Part shown: positions 41,401 through 50,698 of the stretch, one piece after another
How the letters are laid out: the number at the start of each line of letters is the position of its first letter
Numbering within the stretch: the stretch's first letter is position 1
From: SIG424 sp045546695
GTDB taxonomy: Bacteria > Bacillota > Clostridia > UBA1212 > UBA1255
NCBI GenBank assembly: GCA_045546695.1
Contig: JAZQDE010000015.1
Span: forward strand, 1-64,000
Length of the DNA: 64,000 nucleotides
Direction of reading: 5' to 3'
Notes under the pieces: generated by a model
What the model saw: only the letters and a program-made list of their open reading frames with translations
What the model was told of the DNA's origin: nothing
Database searches by the model: none
Translations under genes and position numbers: made by a program

Positions 41401-43303
41401 ATGCATTGTTATCTGCAGGAATAAGATCTGCACTGCTTGCAAACTGTAAATTGAGTGTGCCGTTTAAAGAAGTTTCAGATTCGGCAGATACCATTGTGTT
41501 GTCTACCACGTCACCGTCAAGCCATACGAGGACGGTAATAGCTTTTGCAACATTCTGGTCCAAAGAAACAATCTTATTGTCAAATTTGCGACGCTCACCC
41601 ATTATCATAGCGCCTTTATCCTCTTCTTCTTCACTGATTTCATAATCGTAAATATATAAAGGAGCCTTGATTGTCTTGCTGCCTACAACTCTGTTACTCA
41701 TATTTAATTTCGCAACACATAATATATTTCCCTGGTCATCAATAAATGCAACTCTCAATGCATCCATAAGCTTTGTAGCTTGTTCAAGAGAATAATCAGC
41801 ATTAGCTCTGGAAAATTCCATAAAACTACCACCACCAAGTGTAGTTGGCGAAGCTGAATCTTCGTATATTCTTTGCATTGCATCAGTCTGTAATAATAAA
41901 TCGGAAATAGGTGCATTACATCTGAAAGCCAGGTCAATGGCATAACCATAAGTTGATGAAATATTGTAATCTCTTCCGGCAGAATCCTCTGAAACTGACA
42001 ATTTATCTATTTTATCACTGATAACACTTAAATAGTTCGGATTCACCTGAGAAAGCGTTCTTATGGTTATATCCATAATTCCAAACTTAATATTGGAAGA
42101 GTAATCACCTGTAAAATCAGAAATGTCGGCCAGAACACCGGAGCCGGAACTCAAAGTTACTTCAATAAAATCTGAATTCATCAATCCGGCAATATCTTCC
42201 GAAGTCATCTGATTGTATTTAACATCGCCTATAAAAATCTGATCCATGTTGATTAAAATATCCAATGCAGAGCGCAACTCAGACCATGTATATTCTCCAC
42301 CGGTCAATAATTTCAACTGATTGTTTGCCTGATTAAGGTCATTCTGCAACTCAGTAAATGTGTTAATCCATGTCATATCAAAATCATCCGGCATTGAAAT
42401 TTCAAGAGATTTTAAAATACCATCAATATTCTTGTCTGAATCTGAAATCAGATTTCTTAAAGCTATAAAGTCACTTTCGCTTTCCGAAACAGAAGCACAG
42501 TAAGCAATAAGTGTTTGTCTCATCGCAAGATCTATATAATCAACTGAAACCTGCAAATCAGATATCATAGATTCCAGCACCTGGATATCCGAATCACTAT
42601 ATATGTCGTTTCCGGACGAAGTGGCATGTTTAATTAATAAATTAAACAAATCTGAACCGTGTCGTTGTAAAATAGCGCTTGTATTGCTGTTTGCATTATT
42701 TGAATATGTTTTAATATTGCTTTTTGCCAACGCAATAGCACTGTCACGTACACTGATTGTATCAGCTGTTCCTATTGCTCTTACCCCATAATCCTGAATA
42801 TTTGAATATGAGAATGTGGAATTTTTATAGATAGCTGAAAAAGTATTATCTGTCAGATCAATAATACGGCCATCATATCCATATGTTGGAACTGAAAGCA
42901 TACCTGTGTTTACGCTATATCCTCCACCTGTCTTTTTAACAGAATTTAATCTCGAGGGAAGCAAAACAATATTATTTAATCCGTAGCTCTCATCTGTAAG
43001 ATCAATGAGATTTCCCCATGTATTATTTGCGGCAGTTACTTTATTTGCCAGAGACTGTCCTATCGCAGTTTTAATCTGGCTTAAGTCCTGTCTGGTCTTC
43101 GTATTCAACAATGCTATCTCCAAGCTACCATTTGAACCAATATTGGTATTAATACCTGTTACTTCAGGAGCAATTGACATTGTCAGCCACGCATAACCGG
43201 CAACAACTACAAGAATCAGGGAAATTAATAGCATTGCAAACGCAGCTAATAATTTGCTTTTTACTTTTTTATGAGATTCTTGTTTTTTTTCCGTTTTTTT
43301 CAT
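38495..43303 (-). CDS. Large surface protein of unknown family with helical repeats (paralogue of the upstream gene)
   Basis: 1602 residues. A basic N-terminus precedes one hydrophobic span (about 22-44), then 'AGYAWLTMSIAPEVTG'. Residues up to about 630 are homologous to the entire upstream neighbour, including 'TNIGSNGSLEIALLN' and 'LVWLDGDVVDNTM'. Next come about 600 residues of FIVAR-like helical repeats ('YTTVSWTAFAEAYEYAKSI', 'YTNESWSNLAAALYDAESL'), then beta-rich C-terminal domains, the last resembling a Big_2 domain. No LPXTG, S-layer homology or C-terminal span is seen, so it is held by the N-terminal span or released. The ATG at 43303 has GAGGGT upstream. The product is probably a cell-surface or matrix protein; I do not recognise the N-terminal family. 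Confidence 0.78.
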   Translation of the reverse strand: MKKTEKKQESHKKVKSKLLAAFAMLLISLILVVVAGYAWLTMSIAPEVTGINTNIGSNGSLEIALLNTKTRQDLSQIKTAIGQSLANKVTAANNTWGNLIDLTDESYGLNNIVLLPSRLNSVKKTGGGYSVNTGMLSVPTYGYDGRIIDLTDNTFSAIYKNSTFSYSNIQDYGVRAIGTADTISVRDSAIALAKSNIKTYSNNANSNTSAILQRHGSDLFNLLIKHATSSGNDIYSDSDIQVLESMISDLQVSVDYIDLAMRQTLIAYCASVSESESDFIALRNLISDSDKNIDGILKSLEISMPDDFDMTWINTFTELQNDLNQANNQLKLLTGGEYTWSELRSALDILINMDQIFIGDVKYNQMTSEDIAGLMNSDFIEVTLSSGSGVLADISDFTGDYSSNIKFGIMDITIRTLSQVNPNYLSVISDKIDKLSVSEDSAGRDYNISSTYGYAIDLAFRCNAPISDLLLQTDAMQRIYEDSASPTTLGGGSFMEFSRANADYSLEQATKLMDALRVAFIDDQGNILCVAKLNMSNRVVGSKTIKAPLYIYDYEISEEEEDKGAMIMGERRKFDNKIVSLDQNVAKAITVLVWLDGDVVDNTMVSAESETSLNGTLNLQFASSADLIPADNNALQYLSTDISGLNQAVETNKETYDNGQKMYTTVSWTAFAEAYEYAKSIVESEEITVNSTQVYIANKQLVATAQALEEISIEALQNAVAQMREFMGTSDDIARYVIYDEESGSIKSLSEYTEENKDKNVATIFRVNYEKNLKDEGNGVKSVVYTNESWSNLAAALYDAESLVEFDSVANFERVNNALTALDLAYKALERNVFYLPYDYEGALYYFAISNEEDTYGKWYDESFKKVISDLRILELDAKAKPAEIAYIEQDEFIENISSIISPVVKLKSEIYASLKTEEILAVHWNSGTKLVLSIDSKQKIYLAQMIDIAKELGVDPEQYASAVELLEKGTDNILETPTREEAIAEITRLEAVIDNANKQLEALALTNDEMRSLLLAAIHKATEIEGYSNENEEFAELADLLGEATNYVARNDEQFKIIEAYELFSSINEQLVAYDMDEIALIEYKAITDDQIELLNMAINRAEAIIAENEAAGEEAALPVENLDAIKAVVSEANSTTIEDLSQKSAQVLLEKLNNNIVACGGKAVESAQIEAMTEDQRIVLTTAVNNAKTIEGIDVVPEEGEEDTFAKLKEIIAEIESILSSESGVTATKEYAQSLIDSINEQLKKYGLKEVTEYNTILHTLPLGSEILNVTNSVDFASSIMHTSGETGEATINAIVLTKNGVVLKVEKKLTIYDKIESAEIIMDDDKSEHIVGDTVKFFVELTQKQYNKYGSDGNQLFFILEVNEENKIYSALYKLDLSDKHLVKADDDGNIVYDSDGEQVFVDGDDFIINIKDGKIVVLKLDVNEENEPIYSEMTSLDYDSLYAVDNDKNLYFISEDKIIIITNKGEINEYVGYFVDDEFAGYFYVDNIIKSGSHAYRIEKSEDDQSESRVYIGNILVDEDNWSVGQIVPVTVNTSYGEEIDYCTWSSSNVNVVKIIDNVAGECTVELTGSGVAQLSVTIYTKQGNAYTISYVLPNMLG

Positions 43304-43332
43304 AACAAATACCCTCACTATCCATGTAAAAA

Positions 43333-45171
43333 TTAATTGTCTATAATTGGTATATCCGCAGGTTTAAGACTTGCGTCAGTTGAAAATTGTAGATTTAATG
43401 ATCCGGTTAAGCTGTTAAGGCTTGTTGCCGCCAATGAATTATCAACGTGATCTCCATCAAGCCAGACAACAACAGACAAAACGGATACAGTGTTCTTTGT
43501 AAGTTCTGTAATAATTCTATCCTCCGATAACCTTTCACCTATCGAAATGCTACCATCTATTGATACTTTAAAATCATATAGATACAAAGGAGCTTTAACC
43601 TCAGAATCATCTATATAATAATTACTTACGTTCAACTTTGCAATACAAAGTAAATCATTATGGTCATTAATGAATCCAATTCTGAATGCATCCATCATCG
43701 TCACAATTTGCTCCTGATTCAGCTGTTCCGATGAAAAACTCATGTTACTACCGTGACCTTCTATAATACTGTCAGTGGAATTATCAACTCTTACATCCGG
43801 CATAGTCTGCAACAGTAAATTGCAGCCAATGTTGGATCTGAAAGCCAAATCAACAACATAACCAAATAAATCGTTAATTTCATATGTTGTATTTTCACTG
43901 TCTTCTTCAATTTCCATGCCATCTAATGCTTTGGCAATTATTTCGAGATGTCCCGGGGAATTTTTTGATAATGTCACAAGTTCGATGCTAATATCTGTCG
44001 TATAATCAAAGAAAATATTATAATTACCACTATAATCTGCAATAAGAGCTAAAGACGCTGCCTCAGATGTCAAAGTCATAAGAGTATCCTCAGTAAGCGA
44101 TTCTTCAGAAGTGGCAGAAAGCTTCGTCTCATTTATAAAAACTTCACCAGAAGGAATAATAAGATTAAGTAGATGTAAAATCTCTGTTCCGGAATAATTG
44201 TTTCCCGACATTAGATTACAAGCAGAAATTACTTGTTGTAAATTTCTTTTCTCATTATCTACCTTTGAAACCATATCTTTGATATTGCCCGGAATTGTCG
44301 CAGGCATGTAATCAAGAATCTGCGTTAATGGAATCATAGTATTTCCCAAGGTGTCACATAACTGATTGAATATATCTACATCGCCGATGCTTGTTGCACT
44401 ATATCCTATTATTGCCTGTCGTAACGCAAGATCCAGGTAACTTACTGCACCAAGTAATCTGGTTGTAGTATCCTGAATAGTGGCAACATCTTTATTATCA
44501 AACATATTCTGACTATCTGACAGTGCATCGAAATAAATAGCAAACAAATCAGCAAAATTAGACTTTACCATTGATTCAACAGCTCTTATTGATGAAGTAC
44601 GATATGATCTGATTGCTGATTTACTATTTGCAAGGGCAGCTTTTTGAGGCGAAACGTCGGATGCCCGTCCAATGCACCTGACACCATATTTTTGATTACC
44701 TGTATTATAAATAAATTTACCATCCGAAAAAATCGTAGTAACAGTATCTGAGTTCAAATTAACAAATCTTCCGTCTGTATCATATTCCGGATACGAGAGC
44801 AAACTATTTCCTATACTGTTTGTTCCATCAATATTTGGGCGAACATTCAATCGCGACGGCTTAAGAGTAATTTTATGTAACCCATACTCTTCCGGGCTTA
44901 AATCAATCAGATTACCCCATGTAATATTTGAAACAGTAATGTTGTTTGCCTCCATAGAAGAGCCGATATGATTTTTAATAAGAGATGGATCAATATATGT
45001 TTTTTCATTTAAAAGTGCAATTTCGAGGTTACCATTTGAGCCAATATTAGTATTAATTCCTGTTACTTCAGGCGCTAATGACATCGTTAACCATGCGTAT
45101 GTAGCCGAAAGCAACAAACACAAGCAGGAAACAAGCATTATAACAACCAAAAATATTTTTCTTTTATACAT
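43333..45171 (-). CDS. Surface protein of unknown family (shorter paralogue)
   Basis: 612-codon gene whose product matches the first 630 residues of the next gene almost end to end. It starts with a hydrophobic span directly followed by 'ATYAWLTMSLAPEVTGI', then 'TNIGSNGNLEIALLNEKT', a long helical middle part and an end 'VVWLDGDHVDNSL' to 'LNLQFSTDASLKPAD'. The 'YAWLT' after the span recalls the 'AWFT' of SipW-processed TasA/camelysin precursors, but no SipW-type peptidase gene is present in the window. GAGGT precedes the ATG, and the promoter is at 45233-45261. The pair arose by tandem duplication with later growth of the downstream copy. Confidence 0.75.
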   Translation of the reverse strand: MYKRKIFLVVIMLVSCLCLLLSATYAWLTMSLAPEVTGINTNIGSNGNLEIALLNEKTYIDPSLIKNHIGSSMEANNITVSNITWGNLIDLSPEEYGLHKITLKPSRLNVRPNIDGTNSIGNSLLSYPEYDTDGRFVNLNSDTVTTIFSDGKFIYNTGNQKYGVRCIGRASDVSPQKAALANSKSAIRSYRTSSIRAVESMVKSNFADLFAIYFDALSDSQNMFDNKDVATIQDTTTRLLGAVSYLDLALRQAIIGYSATSIGDVDIFNQLCDTLGNTMIPLTQILDYMPATIPGNIKDMVSKVDNEKRNLQQVISACNLMSGNNYSGTEILHLLNLIIPSGEVFINETKLSATSEESLTEDTLMTLTSEAASLALIADYSGNYNIFFDYTTDISIELVTLSKNSPGHLEIIAKALDGMEIEEDSENTTYEINDLFGYVVDLAFRSNIGCNLLLQTMPDVRVDNSTDSIIEGHGSNMSFSSEQLNQEQIVTMMDAFRIGFINDHNDLLCIAKLNVSNYYIDDSEVKAPLYLYDFKVSIDGSISIGERLSEDRIITELTKNTVSVLSVVVWLDGDHVDNSLAATSLNSLTGSLNLQFSTDASLKPADIPIIDN

Positions 45172-45232
45172 ATATTACCTCAGAACCACACAAAAACAGG
45201 CATATACATTTTTTTCACACGAAATCTTTAAC

Positions 45233-45261
45233 ATTCTATTACAAAAAAGCAAACAAATCAA
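45233..45261 (-). promoter_or_regulatory. Promoter of the surface-protein pair
   Basis: Minus strand: TTGATT (45261-45256), 17-bp spacer, TAGAAT (45238-45233), about 60 bases upstream of the ATG at 45171. No terminator is seen after malQ, so read-through is possible. Confidence 0.65.
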
Positions 45262-45269
45262 GATGCATA

Positions 45270-46709
45270 TTAATTATTGAATCTCCAATATACCTCATTG
45301 AGCTTTCTGAAATATCCTTTATCAATCGAATCAAGTTGCTCTTTTGTAATTCTGTATGCCCAGTTGCCTTCTGCCCTGCCCGGCGTGTTTACACGGGTAT
45401 CGCTGCCGTAACCGAGCAAATCCTGAATGGGCATAACTACCAGCGATGCATTGCTTGCAAACATGCATCGTATGATACTCTTAAGACCATCTTTCCAGTC
45501 ACCGACATGACCGCAATAATCAAGCATTCTCATTCTGGTTGCATCATCAAGTTCCCATAAATAGCCAAGAAGCGTGTTATTGTCATGTGTGCCGGTATAT
45601 GCAACGCAGTTTTCACAATAATTGTGTGGAAGATGCGTACTGTTATCATTCGAAATAAAGCCAAACTGGAAAACACGCATTCCCGGGAAACCGCTTTTCT
45701 TTACGAGTTCGAATACTTCGGGCGTAATATCGCCAAGGTCTTCGGCGATAATCTGAGTCTTTTTACCGGCAGCCTTTTTGATTGCCTTAACAAGATTCAT
45801 ACCGGGGCCTTTGATCCATTTTCCTTCTTTTGCAGTTTTGGATTCTGCGGGTATTGACCAATATGATTCTATACCTCTGAAATGGTCAATTCTCACAGCA
45901 TCAAAAAGCTCAGCCATGTGCTTTATCCTGTCGGACCACCATTTATAACCATCTTTTTCCATTTCATCCCAGTCATATAATGGATTGCCCCAGAGCTGAC
46001 CATCTTCGCAGAAGTAGTCAGGTGAAACACCCGCTACGTTAAGAGGGTATCCTTTATTGTCAAGCTGGAACATCTTTTTGTTGCTCCATACGTCAGCGCT
46101 GTCTGTTGAAACATAAATCGGAATATCACCAATTATTTTTATTCCTTTACTGTTGGCATAATCCTTTATGCTTTTCCACTGAGTGTAGAATTCATATTCT
46201 ATAAATTGCCATGTGAAAAGAATGTCATCATTCCGCTTATTTACAGTCCACTCCTGCCACGGCATGCCAGAATTTGCCTCTTTTAATGCCATAAAATGAC
46301 AAAAACTATTAACGTACGGCATAGACTCTATGTACTTCACAACCGGCTTTCTGTCAGACACACGCATTGCCGCTTTTTTAAGAAGAGAAAAACGTTCTGT
46401 CGACAACCGGTCAAATTCACAAAGATATGGCGACTCTTGTTTTGCACCGGCAAGCTCCGCCTCTGTCAGCAAGCCCTTTTTGAATAATATATCGAGATCG
46501 ACAAAATATGGATTGCCACTGAATGCCGAATAAGATTTATACGGAGAGTTATGTTCATCAATTACACAGAATGGAAGAACCTGCCAATAAGAAAACCCAC
46601 ATTCTGAGAGAAAGTCTATAAAATATATTGCATTATCTCCGAATGAGCCTGACTGATAATCGCCAAACAGCGAAGAAACATGCATTAAAACACCACTTTT
46701 ACGTTCCAT
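45270..46709 (-). CDS. malQ: 4-alpha-glucanotransferase (amylomaltase)
   Basis: 479 residues, GH77 family, cytoplasmic. It moves alpha-1,4-glucan segments between maltodextrins and releases glucose. 'SSLFGDYQSGSFGDNA', 'NSPYKSYSAFSGNPYFVDL' at the N-terminus, the nucleophile in 'DAVRIDHFRG', the acid/base Glu in 'IIAEDLGDITPEV' and 'YTGTHDNNTLLGY' are intact. It fits with the ROK glucokinase and phosphoglucomutase in this window (glucose to G6P/G1P). It starts 13 bases after the ABC-F gene; last gene of the long cluster. Confidence 0.95.
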   Translation of the reverse strand: MERKSGVLMHVSSLFGDYQSGSFGDNAIYFIDFLSECGFSYWQVLPFCVIDEHNSPYKSYSAFSGNPYFVDLDILFKKGLLTEAELAGAKQESPYLCEFDRLSTERFSLLKKAAMRVSDRKPVVKYIESMPYVNSFCHFMALKEANSGMPWQEWTVNKRNDDILFTWQFIEYEFYTQWKSIKDYANSKGIKIIGDIPIYVSTDSADVWSNKKMFQLDNKGYPLNVAGVSPDYFCEDGQLWGNPLYDWDEMEKDGYKWWSDRIKHMAELFDAVRIDHFRGIESYWSIPAESKTAKEGKWIKGPGMNLVKAIKKAAGKKTQIIAEDLGDITPEVFELVKKSGFPGMRVFQFGFISNDNSTHLPHNYCENCVAYTGTHDNNTLLGYLWELDDATRMRMLDYCGHVGDWKDGLKSIIRCMFASNASLVVMPIQDLLGYGSDTRVNTPGRAEGNWAYRITKEQLDSIDKGYFRKLNEVYWRFNN

Positions 46710-46722
46710 CAGATTACCTCAT

Positions 46723-48309
46723 TTATTTATTCAATGAAATATATTCATCGTACGTCATCTGTTTGTCTGCAAATTTACCGGGAGTCAGGTCAATGATTCT
46801 GTCAGCAATTGTCTGTACAAACTGATGGTCTGCCGATGTGAAAAGAACTGATCCTTCGAATCTGATCAGGGCTTCATTGAGTTCCTCAATTGACTCTAAG
46901 TCAAGATGGTTTGTAGGCTCGTCGAGTAATATAACGTTTGCTCCTGACAACATACCACGGCAGAGCATACATCTTACCTTTTCACCACCGGACAAGACAC
47001 TGACCTTCTTGTTAACCTCGTCACCCGAGAATAACATTCTGCCAAGAATTCCTCTGATATCCGACTCATAAATCAGGTTTGAATGACGTCGTATCCATTC
47101 TACCAATGTATCCGGACAACCATCAAAGAATTCTGAATTATCGGCCGGTATATATGACCTTGAAGTAGTCACGCCCCATTTGAAGCTACCACTGTCGGGT
47201 TCTTCAATCTCCATCAGAATATTCATAAGCGTTGTTATTGCAATCGGGTCGTTACCGACAAATGCCACTTTATCACCCGGGTGAAGAGTGAAGCTGACGC
47301 CATCGAGTATTTTACGTCCATCATATGATTTTGTGAGATTTTCGACAGTAAGAAGTTCGTTACCGATTGCTCTGTCCGGCTTAAATGCAACGTAAGGGAA
47401 CTTTCTGGAAGAAACAGGCATTTCTTCGATGTTAATATTTTCCAGAATCTTTTTGCGGCTTGTTGCCTGTTTTGACTTTGAAGCATTGGCACTGAATCTT
47501 GAAATAAACTCCTGCATTTCTCTGATTTTCTGCTCAGCCTTTTTATTCTGCTCTTTGATTTGTCTCTGACGAAGCTGTGTGTATGAATACCAGAAATCGT
47601 AGTTGCCGCTTAGCATCGTAATCTTACCAAAATCAACGTCTACGGTATATGTACAAATCTTATTCAGGAAATATCTGTCATGTGAAACAACGAGTACAAT
47701 TGAATCAAGATTGATAATATACTCTTCAAGCCAGCTGATTGTCTCTAAATCAAGGTTGTTTGTCGGCTCGTCCATAAGAAGAATATCAGGATTGCCAAAA
47801 AGTGCCTGTGCAAGAAGAACTTTGACTTTCATACTACCGGGTATATCTTTCATAAGCATTTCATGATATTCACCTGTAATGCCAAGGTCATTCAAAAGAA
47901 TCTCTGCGTTGCTCTCTGCACTCCAGCCATCAAGTTCCATAAAGCGATCTTCTAATTCGCACAGATGAATACCTTCTTCGTCTGACATGTTTTCCTTTGC
48001 GTAAAGGACTTCTTTTTCATCCATGATGTCACAGAGTTCCTGATTGCCCATCAGTACGCATCTGATAACAGTAACGTCATCGTATGCGTAGTGATCCTGC
48101 TTGAGTACTGACATTCTGTCTGTATCTGACTTAACAACGCGGCCTGACGTAGCTTCGACGTCGCCTGACAATATCTTCAGAAACGTAGATTTGCCGGCGC
48201 CATTTGCACCGATTATTCCATAGCAGTTACCTGACGTGAATTTCAAATCAGCATGCTTAAATAACGTTCTGCCACCAAATTGCAGCTCCAGATCAATTGT
48301 TTCTAACAT
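46723..48309 (-). CDS. ABC-F family ATPase, YbiT-like
   Basis: 528 residues with two ABC domains and no membrane spans. ABC-F proteins bind the ribosomal E site and act in translation. Domain 1 has Walker A 'GANGAGKST' and Walker B 'ILLMDEPTNNLD' but the signature reads 'DIPGSMKVKVLLAQ', as in YbiT-type proteins ('APGWKLRVLLAQ' in E. coli YbiT as I recall it). Domain 2 has a proper signature 'LSGGEKVR' but an unusual Walker A ('VGNDPIAITT'). The linker ('FSANASKSKQATSR') is typical of the group. It starts 22 bases after mutS2. Antibiotic resistance is not implied. Confidence 0.9.
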   Translation of the reverse strand: MLETIDLELQFGGRTLFKHADLKFTSGNCYGIIGANGAGKSTFLKILSGDVEATSGRVVKSDTDRMSVLKQDHYAYDDVTVIRCVLMGNQELCDIMDEKEVLYAKENMSDEEGIHLCELEDRFMELDGWSAESNAEILLNDLGITGEYHEMLMKDIPGSMKVKVLLAQALFGNPDILLMDEPTNNLDLETISWLEEYIINLDSIVLVVSHDRYFLNKICTYTVDVDFGKITMLSGNYDFWYSYTQLRQRQIKEQNKKAEQKIREMQEFISRFSANASKSKQATSRKKILENINIEEMPVSSRKFPYVAFKPDRAIGNELLTVENLTKSYDGRKILDGVSFTLHPGDKVAFVGNDPIAITTLMNILMEIEEPDSGSFKWGVTTSRSYIPADNSEFFDGCPDTLVEWIRRHSNLIYESDIRGILGRMLFSGDEVNKKVSVLSGGEKVRCMLCRGMLSGANVILLDEPTNHLDLESIEELNEALIRFEGSVLFTSADHQFVQTIADRIIDLTPGKFADKQMTYDEYISLNK

Positions 48310-48331
48310 TTTCTCCTCCTGAATGCATCTT

Positions 48332-50698
48332 TTATCTTAATTGAACAACGGTAACACCGGCATCTCCCTCACCGTACTCGCCGATTCTGAAAGATTTGAT
48401 TGTTTTGTTACCCGATAAATATTTGTGTATGCCTTTTCTGAGTGCGCCCGTTCCTTTTCCGTGAATGATTGTGAAACGGTCCTGATGTGCCAGATGTGCG
48501 TCACTCAGGTGTCTTTCGATCATTGCGATTGCTTCTTCGACAGTTGTTCCCCTCACATCGAGTTCTGATTTAATATTCATCGCTCTCATGTTTGTATTAT
48601 TTTTGCCCTGAGCCATCGCCTGCTTTTCAGCGGGTTCATCCTGAACAAGTCGCAGATCAGTAAGTGGCAGATAGACCTTCATAATGCCTGCCTGAACGTA
48701 GCACTCACCATTTTTGTTTGGTTCTTTAAGAATCGTGCCATTCGCACCGATGCTTATTATGCGTACTGTCTGCCCTTCTTTAAGTGTCTTCGGGACAGGA
48801 AGTGAAGCAAACTTGTCATCTCCAATTTTAATAGAACCACTGATTGAATCAGTTTCCTGCATAAATTCAGCTTTTGCATTCTGAGCATCCTTTAAAGCCG
48901 CCTGACTATTTTGTGCTTTTCGTATTTCAGAGAGCATCTTGTCGGCACTCTGCTTTGCTTTGTTGACAATGCGCTGTGCATCTTCGCGTGCCTTTAACAT
49001 AATCTCTTCTTTTTTGCTGTTGATCTTATCCATTTCTTTGCGGATAGTCTCAGTCATCTGCTGTGACTCAATCTTAAGGCGTGCAGCTTCAGAGCGAGCA
49101 TTTTCAATCTCGAGACGATTCTTTTCGATATCCTGAAGCATATCCTCAAATCTTAAGTCCTCGCCTGTCAAGAACTCCTTGGCTCTGCTGATTATCTGCG
49201 GATCAAGTCCCAGTTTCTGTGAAATAGCAAAAGCGTTACTCTTGCCTGGCACGCCGATGAGAAGTCTGTACGTCGGTGCAAGCTTTTCTACGTCGAATTC
49301 ACAACAGCTGTTTATGAAGCCGGGCGTAGTCGATGCATAGACTTTAAGCTCGCTATAGTGCGTTGTAGCGATTACTGTCGCGCCCATTTGATGTGCACAC
49401 TCAAGTATTGAAATCGCAAGGCATGAGCCTTCAGTCGGGTCTGTACCTGCTCCCAATTCGTCAAAAAGCACGAGACTTCTGTGGTCACATTCAGAGAGAA
49501 TCTCAACAATGTTTTTCATGTGTGATGAAAAAGTACTGAGACTCTGCGCTATACTCTGTTCATCGCCAATATCGGCAAAAATGCCTGTATAAATGGAAAG
49601 TTCTGACTTTTCATCAGCAGGCACAAGTAATCCTGCCTGCATCATGCACGTAAGCAATCCTACTGTCTTGAGCGTAACAGTCTTGCCACCCGTATTAGGA
49701 CCGGTAATAACCATACAATTGCCACTATCCAGGTAAAAAGTAGTCGGAACGACTTTATTCTTATCGATGAGAGGGTGTCTTGCGTTCATCAGATTGATTC
49801 TGCCCTCTTCATTAATAACAGGCTTTGCACCTTTTATTTCCAGTGCATATCTTGCTTTTGCGAAAAGAAAATCAAGATATGACAAAGTCTCGCAGTCACA
49901 AATCAAAGCATCTTCCCTGTCCGCAGTCATAGCTGACAGCTCAGACAGAATCCTTTCAATCTCAGCTGCCTCATCGCCTCTTAACTGACGTATTTTGTTA
50001 TTTGCTTCAACAACAAAAGCCGGCTCGATGAAAACAGTCTGCCCCGATGACGACGTGTCATGTACAAGACCGTCAAAAGTCGATTTGTGTTCAGCCTTTA
50101 CCGGTATACAATATCTGTCAGCACGTACAGTGATGATATTATCCTGTATCGCCTTTGAATAACGCTCAGAGCGTATCATCTCATTCAATTTTTCTTTAAT
50201 AGCATTCTGAGTATGAGCAATTTGCTTTCTGATACTGAAAAGAAGTGGGCTTGCGTCATCTGCAATCTCGTCTTCAGATAAAATGCACCTTGTAATCTCA
50301 CCCATCAGATACCTGTCTTCGACGAGTCTGTAGATATATGCTGAGACACTGTTTTCGATATCCTGCGCAGCACTGTTGCAATAGTCTATCGTTCTGCTTG
50401 CAGCTTTAAGTACCGAGGCAACGTTCAAAAGCTCTTTAGGCGACAAAACACTACCGCTTGCAGCCCTCTTTACTGAGTATCTGATATCTTTTATACCAGC
50501 AAGAGGCGGCATTCCTTTTCTTGACAAAATAACACAGGCATCGTCGCACTCGCAAAGAAGCCTGTCTATTTCAAGTCTGTCAAACAGCGGCACGCAATCA
50601 AGGGCATAGCCCTTTGCAATCTCACACGTAGTCAGGGCCGCTATTTTTTCAATAATTTTATCAAATTCTAATATTTTTAACGTTTTTTCTAACAACAC
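48332..50698 (-). CDS. mutS2: MutS2-family DNA/ribosome-associated ATPase with Smr domain
   Basis: 788 residues, standard length. Order: MutS-core helices, ATPase with Walker A 'ITGPNTGGKTVTLKT' and Walker B 'LVLFDELGAGTDPTEG', a long coiled coil (about 510-620), a KOW-like segment and a C-terminal Smr nuclease-like domain ('LDVRGTTVEEAI', 'IIHGKGTGALRKG'). MutS2 proteins suppress recombination and, in Bacillus, rescue collided ribosomes. The GTG at 50698 is chosen because it gives the family's normal start ('LLEKTLKILEFDKI') and has GGGAGGAG upstream inside the overlapping J-domain gene; an ATG at 50722 is an alternative. Confidence 0.92.
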   Translation of the reverse strand: MLLEKTLKILEFDKIIEKIAALTTCEIAKGYALDCVPLFDRLEIDRLLCECDDACVILSRKGMPPLAGIKDIRYSVKRAASGSVLSPKELLNVASVLKAASRTIDYCNSAAQDIENSVSAYIYRLVEDRYLMGEITRCILSEDEIADDASPLLFSIRKQIAHTQNAIKEKLNEMIRSERYSKAIQDNIITVRADRYCIPVKAEHKSTFDGLVHDTSSSGQTVFIEPAFVVEANNKIRQLRGDEAAEIERILSELSAMTADREDALICDCETLSYLDFLFAKARYALEIKGAKPVINEEGRINLMNARHPLIDKNKVVPTTFYLDSGNCMVITGPNTGGKTVTLKTVGLLTCMMQAGLLVPADEKSELSIYTGIFADIGDEQSIAQSLSTFSSHMKNIVEILSECDHRSLVLFDELGAGTDPTEGSCLAISILECAHQMGATVIATTHYSELKVYASTTPGFINSCCEFDVEKLAPTYRLLIGVPGKSNAFAISQKLGLDPQIISRAKEFLTGEDLRFEDMLQDIEKNRLEIENARSEAARLKIESQQMTETIRKEMDKINSKKEEIMLKAREDAQRIVNKAKQSADKMLSEIRKAQNSQAALKDAQNAKAEFMQETDSISGSIKIGDDKFASLPVPKTLKEGQTVRIISIGANGTILKEPNKNGECYVQAGIMKVYLPLTDLRLVQDEPAEKQAMAQGKNNTNMRAMNIKSELDVRGTTVEEAIAMIERHLSDAHLAHQDRFTIIHGKGTGALRKGIHKYLSGNKTIKSFRIGEYGEGDAGVTVVQLR

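Noticed and set aside
46723..48309. Degenerate ABC signature in domain 1 and Walker A in domain 2 of the ABC-F protein, as a sign of a dead ATPase.
   Set aside because: E. coli YbiT, as I recall it, has a similar 'PGWKLRVLLAQ' in place of LSGGE, and an altered second Walker A is familiar in this subfamily in Clostridia. It looks like a family trait.
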